Both the position numbers and the translations under genes were made by a program. 64,000 bases of DNA from CAZSDU01 sp963662525 (GTDB taxonomy: Bacteria > Bacteroidota > Bacteroidia > Bacteroidales > FEN-979). The DNA is taken from NCBI GenBank assembly GCA_963662525.1, contig OY759717.1:1550001-1614000 (forward strand). The letters are read 5' to 3'. Of this stretch, positions 51,655-60,473 are shown one piece after another. The notes under the pieces were generated by a model that worked only from the letters and a program-made list of their open reading frames with translations, was not told where the DNA came from and did not search any database. Position 1 is the stretch's first letter; each line of letters begins with the position of its first letter.

Positions 51655-53547
51655 TTAATTCTGGCTTATCTCCTTGAAAAAATCTCGTTTCTTCTGTGAT
51701 TCACGGCAATGCATGATCTCCTGCCGGGCTTTACCGGATTGCCCTGTCAGGAAATAGATGGCCCCCAGGTTGAAGCGTGCATCATCGAAAAAGGGATCGA
51801 TCGACAGAGCCTCCTTCAAAATTTCAATCGCCTCCCGGGTCTTGCCCTGCTGAAACAGATTTGCGCCGTAATCATTGAGCACCCTGACTTCATATGGCGT
51901 TATTTTAATGGCCCTTTCGAAACATTTCCCGGCCGAGGAAAAATCCCTGAGGCGGAAACAGGCTACCCCTTCGAACCAGGAAATGGGAAGCGTATTGGGT
52001 GTGATGTGATAGAATATATTTTCAGCCTTTTGACAGGAGGCGATCACCTGCATATCATTTTTCCGTTCATTCCGGAAAACCTCCAGGGTATAGTATTCTC
52101 CCCTCATACGGAATATGGCGAAAACGCCAGAAAAGATCAGAAGTCCAATAAAAATCAAAGAGAACCACCTGTTTGCAGAGATGGCACGATCAGTTTTAAC
52201 AGACGGAAAGTAGACCTTGTTCAGCATCAACGCGAAAACAGACCAAAGCACGATATTATGCTCAACCCTTCTCAGTGGAAAATCAAAAGCGGCAAACGCA
52301 TAAAACCCGATCATGAAAGCAGCATAAAAAAGGGTCTCCAGGGGAGGTTTGGGAAATTTAAAACCAATACGGTATAAAATGATTAAAGGAGGAAGAAAGA
52401 AAAGGAAAAGTGCCAGTATAGATCCAATGACACCTAGTTCCGTGATGATCCTTATCCATTCATTATGGGGTTCGCTGTAAGTGAAATTCCCTATTGTATG
52501 TTCAGGATTGGGAGGATTTTTTACTGAAGGAATGGCCAGCTTCCAATTGCCCGCACCTACCCCTGTTATCGGCCTGTTAGCAATTAAACCCAGGGACTTC
52601 TCCCAGAAGATCAAACGCAGGTTGGCGTTGGAGTAATACCGCTCTGAATAATCGAAAGCGCCAAGTTTACTATGGTCTCCGGACTCTGGCTGTTGAAGTT
52701 TCTGGATGTTCCTGGCCTGGAAATCCTCATACGACCTGAAGTATTCCCAAACCATGACCTTCTGCAGAAAATACTGTCTGCGCGTTTGATCGAGTGACAA
52801 GGTGAAGATTAAGATCCCTAGCAAAAGAACTCCCAGGCAGAGTATCCCTTTCAGGATATTCCATTTTGAAAACACCTCAGGATAGCCGATTTTCATGAAA
52901 AGAAAAACGATCAGCAGGGCAGCAAGAGTGCCGAGATAGGCCGCCCTGGTTTGAATAATGATGATAAAAAAAAATGCCAGTATTCCTGTAATCATCGTCA
53001 GTATTCTCCAGCCACCTCTCAACTGCCTGTATCCTGAAAACACCAGCGTCAGGGAAATCAGGATGAATCCGGAATACAGGTTGTTGTTGGCTGAAATCGA
53101 AATGATGCGGTAAGGATCATAAAACTTCAGGGTTGACATTTTCAGGAAAGCCAGGGTATAAGATAACAACAGTAAGAGTAAAAAAATCCTGATAAAAAGT
53201 TCTTCGAATTCAGAAAATTTTTCTGCCAGGGCTGAAATAACAAGGTAAAGTGTCAGGGATAAGAACACTAGCAAGGCCTGCAGTAAGGCTTCGTCTGGGT
53301 CAACCGACCAGAATCCGCTCAGCAAGGTCCAGGTAAAAAACAGGATAACTGATGTTTCAAAGATTGGGTTCCGGAAGCGGATCATCCGGTGGACACCGGA
53401 AATCCAAATGATCAGTAAAATAACAGATAGCAGGGCAAACCTGGGAAAGAAAGTAGTATCGACGAGCATTCGTGAACGCAGGGCGCAGGAAAGGTAAATC
53501 AGGCAAATCAAAAAAATGACGAGCCTGGTTTTTGTCGCTTTCTGCAT
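51655..53547 (-). CDS. O-antigen ligase/polymerase family protein with C-terminal TPR
   Basis: 630 residues: about 12 membrane helices with the Wzy_C domain and the large periplasmic loop (GVGAGNWKLAIPSV, then EPHNEWIRIITELGVIGS), followed by a cytoplasmic or periplasmic TPR region (about 530-625, FRLRDFSSAGKCFERAIKIT and LKEALSIDPFFDDARFNLG). WaaL or Wzy-type activity joins polysaccharide to a lipid or protein acceptor; some relatives do protein O-glycosylation. The acceptor cannot be told. No other glycan genes are nearby. Confidence 0.88.
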   Translation of the reverse strand: MQKATKTRLVIFLICLIYLSCALRSRMLVDTTFFPRFALLSVILLIIWISGVHRMIRFRNPIFETSVILFFTWTLLSGFWSVDPDEALLQALLVFLSLTLYLVISALAEKFSEFEELFIRIFLLLLLLSYTLAFLKMSTLKFYDPYRIISISANNNLYSGFILISLTLVFSGYRQLRGGWRILTMITGILAFFFIIIIQTRAAYLGTLAALLIVFLFMKIGYPEVFSKWNILKGILCLGVLLLGILIFTLSLDQTRRQYFLQKVMVWEYFRSYEDFQARNIQKLQQPESGDHSKLGAFDYSERYYSNANLRLIFWEKSLGLIANRPITGVGAGNWKLAIPSVKNPPNPEHTIGNFTYSEPHNEWIRIITELGVIGSILALFLFFLPPLIILYRIGFKFPKPPLETLFYAAFMIGFYAFAAFDFPLRRVEHNIVLWSVFALMLNKVYFPSVKTDRAISANRWFSLIFIGLLIFSGVFAIFRMRGEYYTLEVFRNERKNDMQVIASCQKAENIFYHITPNTLPISWFEGVACFRLRDFSSAGKCFERAIKITPYEVRVLNDYGANLFQQGKTREAIEILKEALSIDPFFDDARFNLGAIYFLTGQSGKARQEIMHCRESQKKRDFFKEISQN

Positions 53548-53573
53548 GATCAGTACCAGGGAGGTCCTGTCTG

Positions 53574-54671
53574 TTATTCAAAGAAGGTGATGACGGCGCA
53601 TCCCCCTTCACCGGATTTGGGCTGAATCGCGGAAGAATAGGTCTGTATCCAACCACCCAGCCCTGGTTTGGAGGTCAGTGTCCGTTCGCCGAGATAGGAA
53701 CGATCCAGTCCTACCCATACATCCAGGATATTTGAATTCGAAACCCCTGCATGAGCAGTCACCGGACCAAGATTATTGGTTCCCGCATTCCCGTGAACAG
53801 TAGACTCAGCATAGCTTCCTCTTTTCCCGCCCTTTCCCCCGGCGGCTTTCATGATGCCAAACCAGGTATCGCCACCTTTATCGCCATCAGTATCACCGTA
53901 CCAGTAGTAGCCATTATAATAAGCGTTAACACCGGGATCTCCTCCGGCACCGATCACCACATCAAATTGCTGATCTGTAGTAACATTAAGAAGCTGCTGG
54001 GAGAATCCTCCGCTTCCGCCATCCCCCCCATTATTCAAATAATAAGAATAGGAATATGCTCCGGCTCCCCCACCACCGCCTGAAGCGCCCCAGAGTTCCA
54101 CCTTGATCCGGGAAACAGAGGGTGGTACGCTCCAAGTTTGGGAGGTCGTCAGGGTAATTTTGTTGCTCTGCGGATACGCCGGACTATTGATCAGATAAGG
54201 GTCGGAGGAGGTGCCTGAACCCAGGACGGTGATATTGGTTCCAGCCATAATCTTAGTTTCCGAACCATCCACATTGGCCTTTTCGGCATATAGGGCATAA
54301 GGCACACTCAGTAACTGGCTTATCCCGGAAATGGAATAGCTGGTACCACCAGCCGGATCGGTTTCACTCTTCAGGTAATAAGGACCCTCAGCCCAGTTGA
54401 TGCTGTCGAAACTCCCGGTAGCGTTACCGCTGCCCACCTCAACCGAAACAAGACCATTCACATTGGTAAGGGCATCCTGGGTCTCACTGTAAACAACCTG
54501 CCCCGTGGGAGAACCCTGGAGGATGCTGAACCGTATTCCAACATTGGTGTTCTGAACAAGTTTACCCTGGGCATTTCTGACTACTGCCTGGTAGCTCAGC
54601 TTCCGTGGAGCCTGTGCAAGTACCATGACAGCTGTAGTTACAAAGATCAGAAATGAAAGCAGCTTTTTCAT
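53574..54671 (-). CDS. Secreted protein with glycine-rich C-terminal domain
   Basis: 365 residues. Signal peptide ending AVMVLAQ. The N-terminal 130 residues have the conserved Bacteroidota beginning RKLSYQAVVRNAQGKLV with LLSVPYALYAEKA. The C-terminal about 180 residues are a Gly-rich fold (ELWGASGGGGGAGAYSY, GDGGSGGFSQ, VVIGAGGDPG) as seen in tail-fibre-like and adhesin-like proteins. No classic sorting domain is seen. Start overlaps the upstream T9SS gene (ATGA). Confidence 0.78.
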   Translation of the reverse strand: MKKLLSFLIFVTTAVMVLAQAPRKLSYQAVVRNAQGKLVQNTNVGIRFSILQGSPTGQVVYSETQDALTNVNGLVSVEVGSGNATGSFDSINWAEGPYYLKSETDPAGGTSYSISGISQLLSVPYALYAEKANVDGSETKIMAGTNITVLGSGTSSDPYLINSPAYPQSNKITLTTSQTWSVPPSVSRIKVELWGASGGGGGAGAYSYSYYLNNGGDGGSGGFSQQLLNVTTDQQFDVVIGAGGDPGVNAYYNGYYWYGDTDGDKGGDTWFGIMKAAGGKGGKRGSYAESTVHGNAGTNNLGPVTAHAGVSNSNILDVWVGLDRSYLGERTLTSKPGLGGWIQTYSSAIQPKSGEGGCAVITFFE

Positions 54672-55153
54672 TTTTTAATGATTTTATAAGTCTTGATGGA
54701 TTGATCCGCTACCAATATAACGAGATAATAAGTACCGGGCTTAAGATCATTCATGGGAATGGCTGTTACATCGGTTATAAGGGCCAGCCTTCTAAACTCC
54801 CTGCTTTCGGTATCATATATCCGGTAACTCAAGTCTTTAAGTTTAGTGTCAAGAATTTTCAGATTTACATTTCCGTCAGTCGGATTAGGGAAAACCAGGA
54901 AAAAGGAATTTGTCTGGACTTCCTGCAATCCCGGCATGATGAAGATCTCATAGGGTTGTTGCACCCCTTCAGTGATATTTCCACCCATGTCACCCCAGGC
55001 AGAAAAGGCTACCAGTCCTATGCTCCAGGATACACTTCCTCCTTCTCCTGTTGCTTCATTTCCGGCAGCATTGATCATTCCCTGGGCAAATAAACCAGAC
55101 CAGGAAAATGCCCATAGCATCCATAGGATCAATATTTTCAGAATGCTTTTCAT
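54668..55153 (-). CDS. Small T9SS C-terminal-domain protein
   Basis: 161 residues: signal peptide ending SGLFAQ, a 50-residue conserved block (GNEATGEGGSVSWSIG to ITEGVQQPYEIF), and a type A sorting domain (LVFPNPTDGNVNLKI to YKIIKK). The short block with this sorting domain is common in Bacteroidota. Overlaps the following gene by 4 bp, so both are translated as one unit. Confidence 0.85.
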   Translation of the reverse strand: MKSILKILILWMLWAFSWSGLFAQGMINAAGNEATGEGGSVSWSIGLVAFSAWGDMGGNITEGVQQPYEIFIMPGLQEVQTNSFFLVFPNPTDGNVNLKILDTKLKDLSYRIYDTESREFRRLALITDVTAIPMNDLKPGTYYLVILVADQSIKTYKIIKK

Positions 55154-55341
55154 ATCAGGAATTTTAACCTTATATCCGGATGAAGATATTGACTTGCGAA
55201 TTTAAGGGATATATTCTTCTCTAATACATGAGTACACCAAATATTTATGCGATTTTCACGAGATATTTTGTTAATTTCCACTCTCTTTTCCTGTATAATC
55301 CATCGGAGAATCTTTATCCCAATTTTGATGCTTCCGTTCCC
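55154..55341. other. Short intergenic region without a recognised feature
   Basis: 188 bp between two minus-strand genes; nothing identified. Confidence 0.4.
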
Positions 55342-56073
55342 TCACCAGGATACAAAAATGATGATCCCGAACTGCACAAAGATTTGAAAAGGATTTTCCC
55401 GGCTTTCAAGCGGGATATCTGTTGAAGGAATATAAACCTGTGAAGGAGGCGAATCATGATAATAAGAAACCTGGTTGCTGCCATAGATGGTCGTCCGGAT
55501 AACTTTTGACCGCAGCGTCAAACCTGAAAAAATGTCAAATCCCAGATTAAATCCATCGCTGAAACGTATCCTGAGCTTCTTCCCGATCAGGATATTTAAG
55601 CCTGCCATATCGCAATTCATGGATCTGAGCTGATAAACATTGGTTAAGGTGCTGCTGCCTCCGCCACCAACTCCATAGGTGTATACAATTTTATCGGCAA
55701 CCATTGTTTTATAAAAAATTTCAGGTGACACATAAAATGTTTTGGATCGCCCGAAATAATAACGATAACCCAGGGAGGCATAAATCCAGCGGGCTGTGTT
55801 CCTATAGCACCAGGCTGTGGGAGCCTGACCAAGGTTAATGTTTGTCGCATCGGTAAAGGAGCTAAGAACCGGTTTGTAAGATACTTCCAATTTAAGCCCA
55901 TGTGATGGGGTTATTTTTCTTTCATAGGAGACCCTGAAATCTAAAAAAGGAAGCTCAGTCAGTGATATGCCAATAAAATTAATGTGATACACCTGGTCTT
56001 TCTGTGATCTTGCCAATTGAGCCGACAGGCATAACAAGATGAAAGTCGCTATTTGTTTTACAGATGGTATCAT
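55342..56073 (-). CDS. Predicted outer-membrane beta-barrel protein
   Basis: 243 residues from MIPSVKQIATF; the longer frame overlaps the lipoprotein gene. Signal peptide ending AQLARSQ. The body has alternating strands ending in aromatic residues (KLEVSYKPVL, IYASLGYRYYFG, FYVSPEIFYKTMV, and a final VQFGIIIFVSW), typical of small OmpA/DUF3575-like barrels. Family not certain. One base after the lipoprotein stop; the two are likely cotranscribed. Confidence 0.75.
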   Translation of the reverse strand: MIPSVKQIATFILLCLSAQLARSQKDQVYHINFIGISLTELPFLDFRVSYERKITPSHGLKLEVSYKPVLSSFTDATNINLGQAPTAWCYRNTARWIYASLGYRYYFGRSKTFYVSPEIFYKTMVADKIVYTYGVGGGGSSTLTNVYQLRSMNCDMAGLNILIGKKLRIRFSDGFNLGFDIFSGLTLRSKVIRTTIYGSNQVSYYHDSPPSQVYIPSTDIPLESRENPFQIFVQFGIIIFVSW

Positions 56074-56074
56074 A

Positions 56075-56569
56075 TCAATAGCTCTTTTGCTCACTGAAAT
56101 CATCGGGAGAAACGGACAATTTAAGTTCTCCTTCCGACTCATTCACCAATGAATATTCCCAATATTGAGTCAGACGGTAATTCTTTTTTGACGCTATCGA
56201 ATCATTCCGGAATATGAATACCGTTTTAATGCTTTTCAAGGTATCTGCCTTCTCAGGATTACTCCGGTTATATTGTTTATACATTGACACGAACAATGTT
56301 CTTGTTCTCCCTGCCTGAATATGGATGACCGAATCGGGCAAGGGGCCCGGTCCTATGGGATTGTTAAAAGTGTAAACAACCCTGATGTCGAAGTCGGCCT
56401 TGTTCTCTATATTATAATAAACAGGAAAATGTGGTTCTAACCGTTTTTTACAGGAGGATAAAAAAAGCATGATTAGCAAGACGATAATTAATAAATATTG
56501 AAGTTCTGTTTTCTGACACCTCATTGACTGCTGATTTTCAGATTCCGGATTAATTCTTATCATTGACAA
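56075..56569 (-). CDS. Hypothetical lipoprotein
   Basis: At most 164 residues; the ATG at 56524 (MRCQKTELQYLL) may be the true start. Lipoprotein signal LLIMLFLSSC. The mature part has an Ig-like strand pattern (NIENKADFDIRVVYTF, then TRTLFVSMYK). Not recognised. It immediately precedes the beta-barrel gene, which suggests an envelope role together. Confidence 0.65.
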   Translation of the reverse strand: MSMIRINPESENQQSMRCQKTELQYLLIIVLLIMLFLSSCKKRLEPHFPVYYNIENKADFDIRVVYTFNNPIGPGPLPDSVIHIQAGRTRTLFVSMYKQYNRSNPEKADTLKSIKTVFIFRNDSIASKKNYRLTQYWEYSLVNESEGELKLSVSPDDFSEQKSY

Positions 56570-56581
56570 TTCTGTTCAGTA

Positions 56582-57007
56582 TCACCTTGCCGGCCTTTCA
56601 TTTCTGATCTCCATCCAGTCGGCCGGCCGGGCCAAAGGCTTAAAACCATTCTTGCTGTAAACCCCGTGGGCATCCTGGGTGATCAGCAGAAACTGATATA
56701 CATCTCTCAGGGAATCGTGCGTAAGAATGTAATTGACCATTTTCTGACCGATACCCATTTTCCGGTAATCCTTGTGAACATAAACATCGAGAATATAGGC
56801 AAAGCGGGTCTTGTCGGAAATCACACGGGCATAACCGATTTGCGACTGGTCATCGAGGAATGTTCCGACCACCAGCGCCGAATTGCCTGCACCCTGTTTT
56901 ACCTCTTCTATTTTGATGCCCGGAGTCCAGTAGGATTCCGAAAGCATTTCCGTTACTTTTTCAAAATGCATGTTCTCCATGCCATCCTTAAGAATTGTGT
57001 GTTTCAT
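56582..57007 (-). CDS. GNAT-family N-acetyltransferase
   Basis: 141 residues, cytosolic. Acetyl-CoA-binding motif A is visible as ILDVYVHKDYRKMGIGQKMV (R-x-x-G-x-G), then YQFLLITQDAHGVYSKNGF. Substrate unknown. It lies 12 bp upstream of the lipoprotein gene on the same strand. Confidence 0.9.
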   Translation of the reverse strand: MKHTILKDGMENMHFEKVTEMLSESYWTPGIKIEEVKQGAGNSALVVGTFLDDQSQIGYARVISDKTRFAYILDVYVHKDYRKMGIGQKMVNYILTHDSLRDVYQFLLITQDAHGVYSKNGFKPLARPADWMEIRNERPAR

Positions 57008-57034
57008 TTCAGGTGGTTTGTGTTATTGTTTTGA

Positions 57035-57395
57035 TTATAGCCCATTTCTTATTTTTTCCATGATTAAATGCCGATCATAGGAATAAGTGGAACTCGTTTC
57101 TTCGACATGCTCATAAATTAGCAATGCCTTCCTTTTTAATTCACGCATTATATCCCCGTTTGGATCTGATTTTTCCGGATTCTCCGACAGTAAAAAGAGG
57201 ATTTCGGCAAGGCAGTTCAGGCTGTCATTTCATGTCCAGTTCTTTTTTTAATATCGGGCTGACCATTCCAATGCCATCATTTAATCGTCCCTGGGTTTTA
57301 AATCCCAATAGACCACTGAGAATTTTACCCAGAACATATCCAAGCTGGTCAATCTGTCTCTTTATATAATCTTCCTGTTCCAATGGTTTGTTTTT
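57035..57395 (-). pseudogene. Frameshifted small helical protein gene (DUF6483-like)
   Basis: Read on the minus strand, one frame gives LEQEDYIKRQIDQLGYVLGK and then an abrupt stop at 57225. The next frame continues SLNCLAEILFLLSEN to MEKIRNGL with stop at 57035. Together they look like one protein of about 115 residues: an N-terminal amphipathic helix and a C-terminal helix-rich part, similar to a small family that I would place near DUF6483. A single frameshift near 57215-57235 would explain it. A sequencing error is equally possible. Confidence 0.6.
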
Positions 57396-57523
57396 ACAAT
57401 GTGCTAAAGTGTATCAGGTTTATACTGCAAGGGCCGGACCGCTGAAGAGTTTTTTAATCAATTTCACTGACAGAAATTTTTTGCGGGAATAAAAGTAATC
57501 AATGTTCTGAATCATTTGCCTTG

Positions 57524-58225
57524 TCACCCACCGATAACTTTCATCCGGTATCCGACATTATGGATATTTTCTATCAGCAGACCGGGATCGGCTTTCAGCA
57601 TTTTACGGAGGCGGGAGATAAACACATCCAGGCTACGGCTGGCAAAGAAATGATCGTTCCCCCAGACTTTGATCAGCAGATCTTCGCGTTTGATGATCTG
57701 GTTCAGGTTTTCGGCGAAATGCAGGAGGAGTTCGTTTTCACGGCGGGTCAGCGTCTGACTTTCTCCCAAACCGCTGAGCTGGTGATTGGCCGGGTCGAAC
57801 CGGAATTGCCCCAGAGAGATTGTCCCTTTTGATTGAAAGGGAGCAGCTATGATTTTACTTCTTCTCAGAAAAATATCAATCTTCAGCAACAGTTCTTCAA
57901 TGCTGAAAGGCTTGGTGATATAATCATCAGCGCCAAGCTGAAGCCCGAAAATGCGGTCTTCCCGGGTGGAGCGGGCAGTGAGGAAGAGAATGGGGACTTC
58001 CTGGTTCTTCTCCCTGATCCTGGAAGCCAGGGTAAAACCATCCATTTTGGGAAGCATGACATCAAGAATGCAGAGATCGTAGGCCTTTTCACTGGTCATC
58101 TCCAGAGCCCTCACACCATCCTCACAATAATCGACAGCATAGCCTTTCATTTCAAGATTATCGCGGGTAACAAATGAAAGAGTGGTATCATCTTCAACGT
58201 AGAGCAGACTGGCTTTCTTTTCCAT
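57524..58225 (-). CDS. OmpR/PhoB-family response regulator
   Basis: 233 residues: REC domain with phospho-Asp D55 (LCILDVMLPKMDG), acidic pair EDD at 11-13 and Lys in DYITKPF. C-terminal winged helix (about 135-230) with LTRRENELLLHFAEN and RSLDVFISRLRK. Partner of the kinase located 6 bp upstream. The phased TTTACA repeats before the kinase gene are a candidate binding site. Confidence 0.95.
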   Translation of the reverse strand: MEKKASLLYVEDDTTLSFVTRDNLEMKGYAVDYCEDGVRALEMTSEKAYDLCILDVMLPKMDGFTLASRIREKNQEVPILFLTARSTREDRIFGLQLGADDYITKPFSIEELLLKIDIFLRRSKIIAAPFQSKGTISLGQFRFDPANHQLSGLGESQTLTRRENELLLHFAENLNQIIKREDLLIKVWGNDHFFASRSLDVFISRLRKMLKADPGLLIENIHNVGYRMKVIGG

Positions 58226-58231
58226 GGTTCA

Positions 58232-59506
58232 TCAGGGTTTTAGCGGAATCTCAATGGTAAATATGGCGCCCTTTCCGGGTTCGCTGCTGAGCCGGATTTT
58301 CCAGCGATGTGCCCGGCATATGATTTTGACATAATATAATCCCAGGCCGAATCCCTTCACGTTGTGAATATTGCCTGAAGGGATACGGAAGAACTTGTCG
58401 AATACCCGGCGGCGGTATCGGGGGGCAATGCCCGGTCCGTTATCGCTCACAATGATCAGCACCTTATCTTGCTCTTTTCTGGTCATGATCCGTACGATTG
58501 GATTTTCCCCGGCATATTTCAGGGCATTGTCGGTCATGTTGTAAAGGATGCTGCTCAGGTGAATGACGTCGGCCTCAATTTTGTCAATGTTTGCATCAAG
58601 GCTTACTTCGGTTTGTGCGGAACTACCATGGTTTGCCATGAAATTATCCGTCACGGTCCGGACCAGTTCATTCAGCGCTATCCTTTCGATTTTCAGCTGT
58701 ATCCCGCTTTTCTCAAGTCGTGCAATCTGAAGCAGTTTCTCCACCAGGAGATTCAGCCGCTGGTTTTCCTGTTTGATGATCCAACCATACCTGGACAAGC
58801 GCAACGGATCATTGACAATGTCGGGCTGAACCAGAATATCGGCTGAAATGTTAATGCTGGATATGGGAGTCTTAAATTCGTGGGTCATATTGTTGATGAA
58901 GTCCTTCTGCATCTCCGAAAACCTTTTCTGCTGAAGGATGATAAAAATGGCATATACAAAAAAAATGACCGACAGCAGCAGAATGGCAGTAAAGAAAAAC
59001 CAGATGGCCATATCCCCGGCCACCGAACTCCTTAAGGAAGGGAAACGGATCCCGAAATAATAGAGGTATTCACTGTATTTGGGTAAATTGACGGTGAGTT
59101 TTGGGGCTTTGCTGGCGCCGTCGGAGGAGATATAGTCGCCGTAAACCATTTTATCGGTATGGCAATCGTAAATGGCATATTCATAGTCGGTGTGCAAGTT
59201 CAGTTTCTCAAATTCTTTTTTCAGGTAAAACTCCAGGATGTTGGCATCAATCATGCTGTTCATGTCAACTACGAAATAATTCGATGTGAGTTGTCGTACA
59301 GGATTACCGTAAGGAAGTGAAGTTCCATTAAGCCGGCTCATTTTTTCAGCCACGTTTTTTAATCCGATCTCCAGGGTTTGAGAAAACTGTTTCTCCCTGA
59401 TGTTCCAGGCTTTCTGCAAGAAATAAGCCTGAACACTGATAATCCCGATAATGGAGATGGCTCCCAGCAGGACGACGAACCGGATCTGTTTATGCCGCAT
59501 ATTCAT
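58232..59506 (-). CDS. Sensor histidine kinase (HisKA/HATPase)
   Basis: 424 residues: N-terminal helix (about 9-30), an extracytoplasmic sensor (about 30-168), second helix (about 168-195), HisKA with H209 in NNMTHEFKTPISS, and HATPase with N box ILYNMTDNALKYAG, DNGPGIAPRYRRRVF and GFGLGLYYVKII. Forms a two-component system with the OmpR-type regulator 6 bp downstream. The ligand is unknown. Confidence 0.95.
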   Translation of the reverse strand: MNMRHKQIRFVVLLGAISIIGIISVQAYFLQKAWNIREKQFSQTLEIGLKNVAEKMSRLNGTSLPYGNPVRQLTSNYFVVDMNSMIDANILEFYLKKEFEKLNLHTDYEYAIYDCHTDKMVYGDYISSDGASKAPKLTVNLPKYSEYLYYFGIRFPSLRSSVAGDMAIWFFFTAILLLSVIFFVYAIFIILQQKRFSEMQKDFINNMTHEFKTPISSINISADILVQPDIVNDPLRLSRYGWIIKQENQRLNLLVEKLLQIARLEKSGIQLKIERIALNELVRTVTDNFMANHGSSAQTEVSLDANIDKIEADVIHLSSILYNMTDNALKYAGENPIVRIMTRKEQDKVLIIVSDNGPGIAPRYRRRVFDKFFRIPSGNIHNVKGFGLGLYYVKIICRAHRWKIRLSSEPGKGAIFTIEIPLKP

Positions 59507-59554
59507 GTAAAAGTAAACAGAATTCAGGCGGTGTACAAGGTTTTAACATATTGT

Positions 59555-59590
59555 TTACACAGTTTTACATATCGTTTACAAAGATTTACA
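59555..59590. promoter_or_regulatory. Four phased TTTACA direct repeats (candidate OmpR-type operator)
   Basis: TTTACA occurs at 59555, 59565, 59576 and 59585, spaced 10, 11 and 9 bp, about one helical turn. A related TTTAACA lies at 59543. OmpR/PhoB-family regulators bind tandem sites at such spacing. They lie in the 162-bp region between the divergent kinase operon and the DUF1573 gene. Confidence 0.6.
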
Positions 59591-59668
59591 AGCCGTTAAC
59601 CTGCTTTTCTGTTAAGCTGAATGATCTTTGCCCGGTATTCATTATTCATTCATTTAAAAAGTTAACCC

Positions 59669-60100
59669 ATGAAAAAAATGACCCTTTTACTAGCACTGAT
59701 TGCTTCATTCGCCTTTTATGAAGTCAATGCACAAAACAACAGCGACAAAAATACGGTTGCAGCTTCCACGATTAAAACCAATGGTCCTGTAGCAAAACTG
59801 GACAAAATGTCGATCGATTTCGGGAACATCGAAAAAGGCATTCCAAAAACGGCTGATTTCATCCTGACCAACGATGGCAATGAACCATTAATCATCGCTT
59901 CGGCTGTAGCGTCCTGCGGGTGTACCAACCTTAAATACGATAAGGAACCCATACTGCCAGGAAAGACCAGTACGATCTCAGCAACATATAATGCTGTCGC
60001 TCCCGGACCATTTATGAAAAGCATCACCCTGAAAACCAATGCCGGTGATCCGTCTGTTGTTTTACAGATCAAGGGAACGGTGGTTGAGAAAAAGAACTGA
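59669..60100 (+). CDS. DUF1573 secreted protein
   Basis: 143 residues. Signal peptide ending YEVNAQ. One DUF1573 domain (an Ig/ASPM-like beta sandwich): IDFGNIEKGIPKTADFILTNDGNEPLII, then the conserved VASCGCTNLKYDKEPILPG, and the final strand VVLQIKGTVV. Role unknown; these are periplasmic or surface proteins common in Bacteroidota. A weak box GATCTTTG is at 59623-59630. Confidence 0.9.
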   Translation: MKKMTLLLALIASFAFYEVNAQNNSDKNTVAASTIKTNGPVAKLDKMSIDFGNIEKGIPKTADFILTNDGNEPLIIASAVASCGCTNLKYDKEPILPGKTSTISATYNAVAPGPFMKSITLKTNAGDPSVVLQIKGTVVEKKN

Positions 60101-60120
60101 TCGCTTACAAGTAAATTTTC

Positions 60121-60128
60121 TACCTTTG
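60121..60128 (+). promoter_or_regulatory. -7 box of the YciI gene
   Basis: TACCTTTG matches TAnnTTTG, 15 bp before the ATG at 60144. Confidence 0.6.
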
Positions 60129-60143
60129 ATCAAACCATTAACC

Positions 60144-60431
60144 ATGTTCGCTATTCATTCCATTTACCTGAAACCCATTGAGGTGGTTGACCAGTATCTT
60201 CCAGCCCACCGTGCCTTTCTGAAAACACTATATGATCAGGGGATCACGATATGCTCCGGACCTAAGATCCCGCGCACCGGAGGCTTTATTCTGATGAATG
60301 CGGCATCAAAGGAAGAAGCGATTGAATTTATGAAGAATGATCCTTATGTGATCAACGGGGTGGCGGAATATTCAATAATTGAATTCGAGCCAAAGAGTTT
60401 TGCCAAAGGGTTCAGATCTTTTATAAAATAA
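60144..60431 (+). CDS. YciI family protein
   Basis: 95 residues from MFAIHSIYLKPIEVV; a longer frame from 60039 overlaps the DUF1573 gene. A dimeric ferredoxin-like alpha/beta fold. The usual YciI elements are YLPAHRAFLKTLYDQG, SGPKIPRTGGFILMNAAS and FMKNDPYVINGVAEY. Possible His and Asp active-site residues (H in PAHRAF, D in KNDPY) are kept. Biochemical role unknown. Confidence 0.9.
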   Translation: MFAIHSIYLKPIEVVDQYLPAHRAFLKTLYDQGITICSGPKIPRTGGFILMNAASKEEAIEFMKNDPYVINGVAEYSIIEFEPKSFAKGFRSFIK

Positions 60432-60460
60432 AAACAGTTCTCCCTGAAATCAGGGAGAAC
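60425..60460 (-). terminator. Rho-independent terminator of the TonB receptor gene
   Basis: On the minus strand, GTTCTCCCTG pairs with CAGGGAGAAC (10-bp stem at 60437-60460, 4-nt loop) and is followed by a T-rich run. It may also end the YciI transcript on the plus strand. Confidence 0.75.
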
Positions 60461-60473
60461 CGGGGTGGACCGT

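Noticed and set aside
59636..59655. TATTCAT heptamer repeat before the DUF1573 gene
   Set aside because: Only about 2.5 units of AT-rich sequence, not clearly beyond chance.
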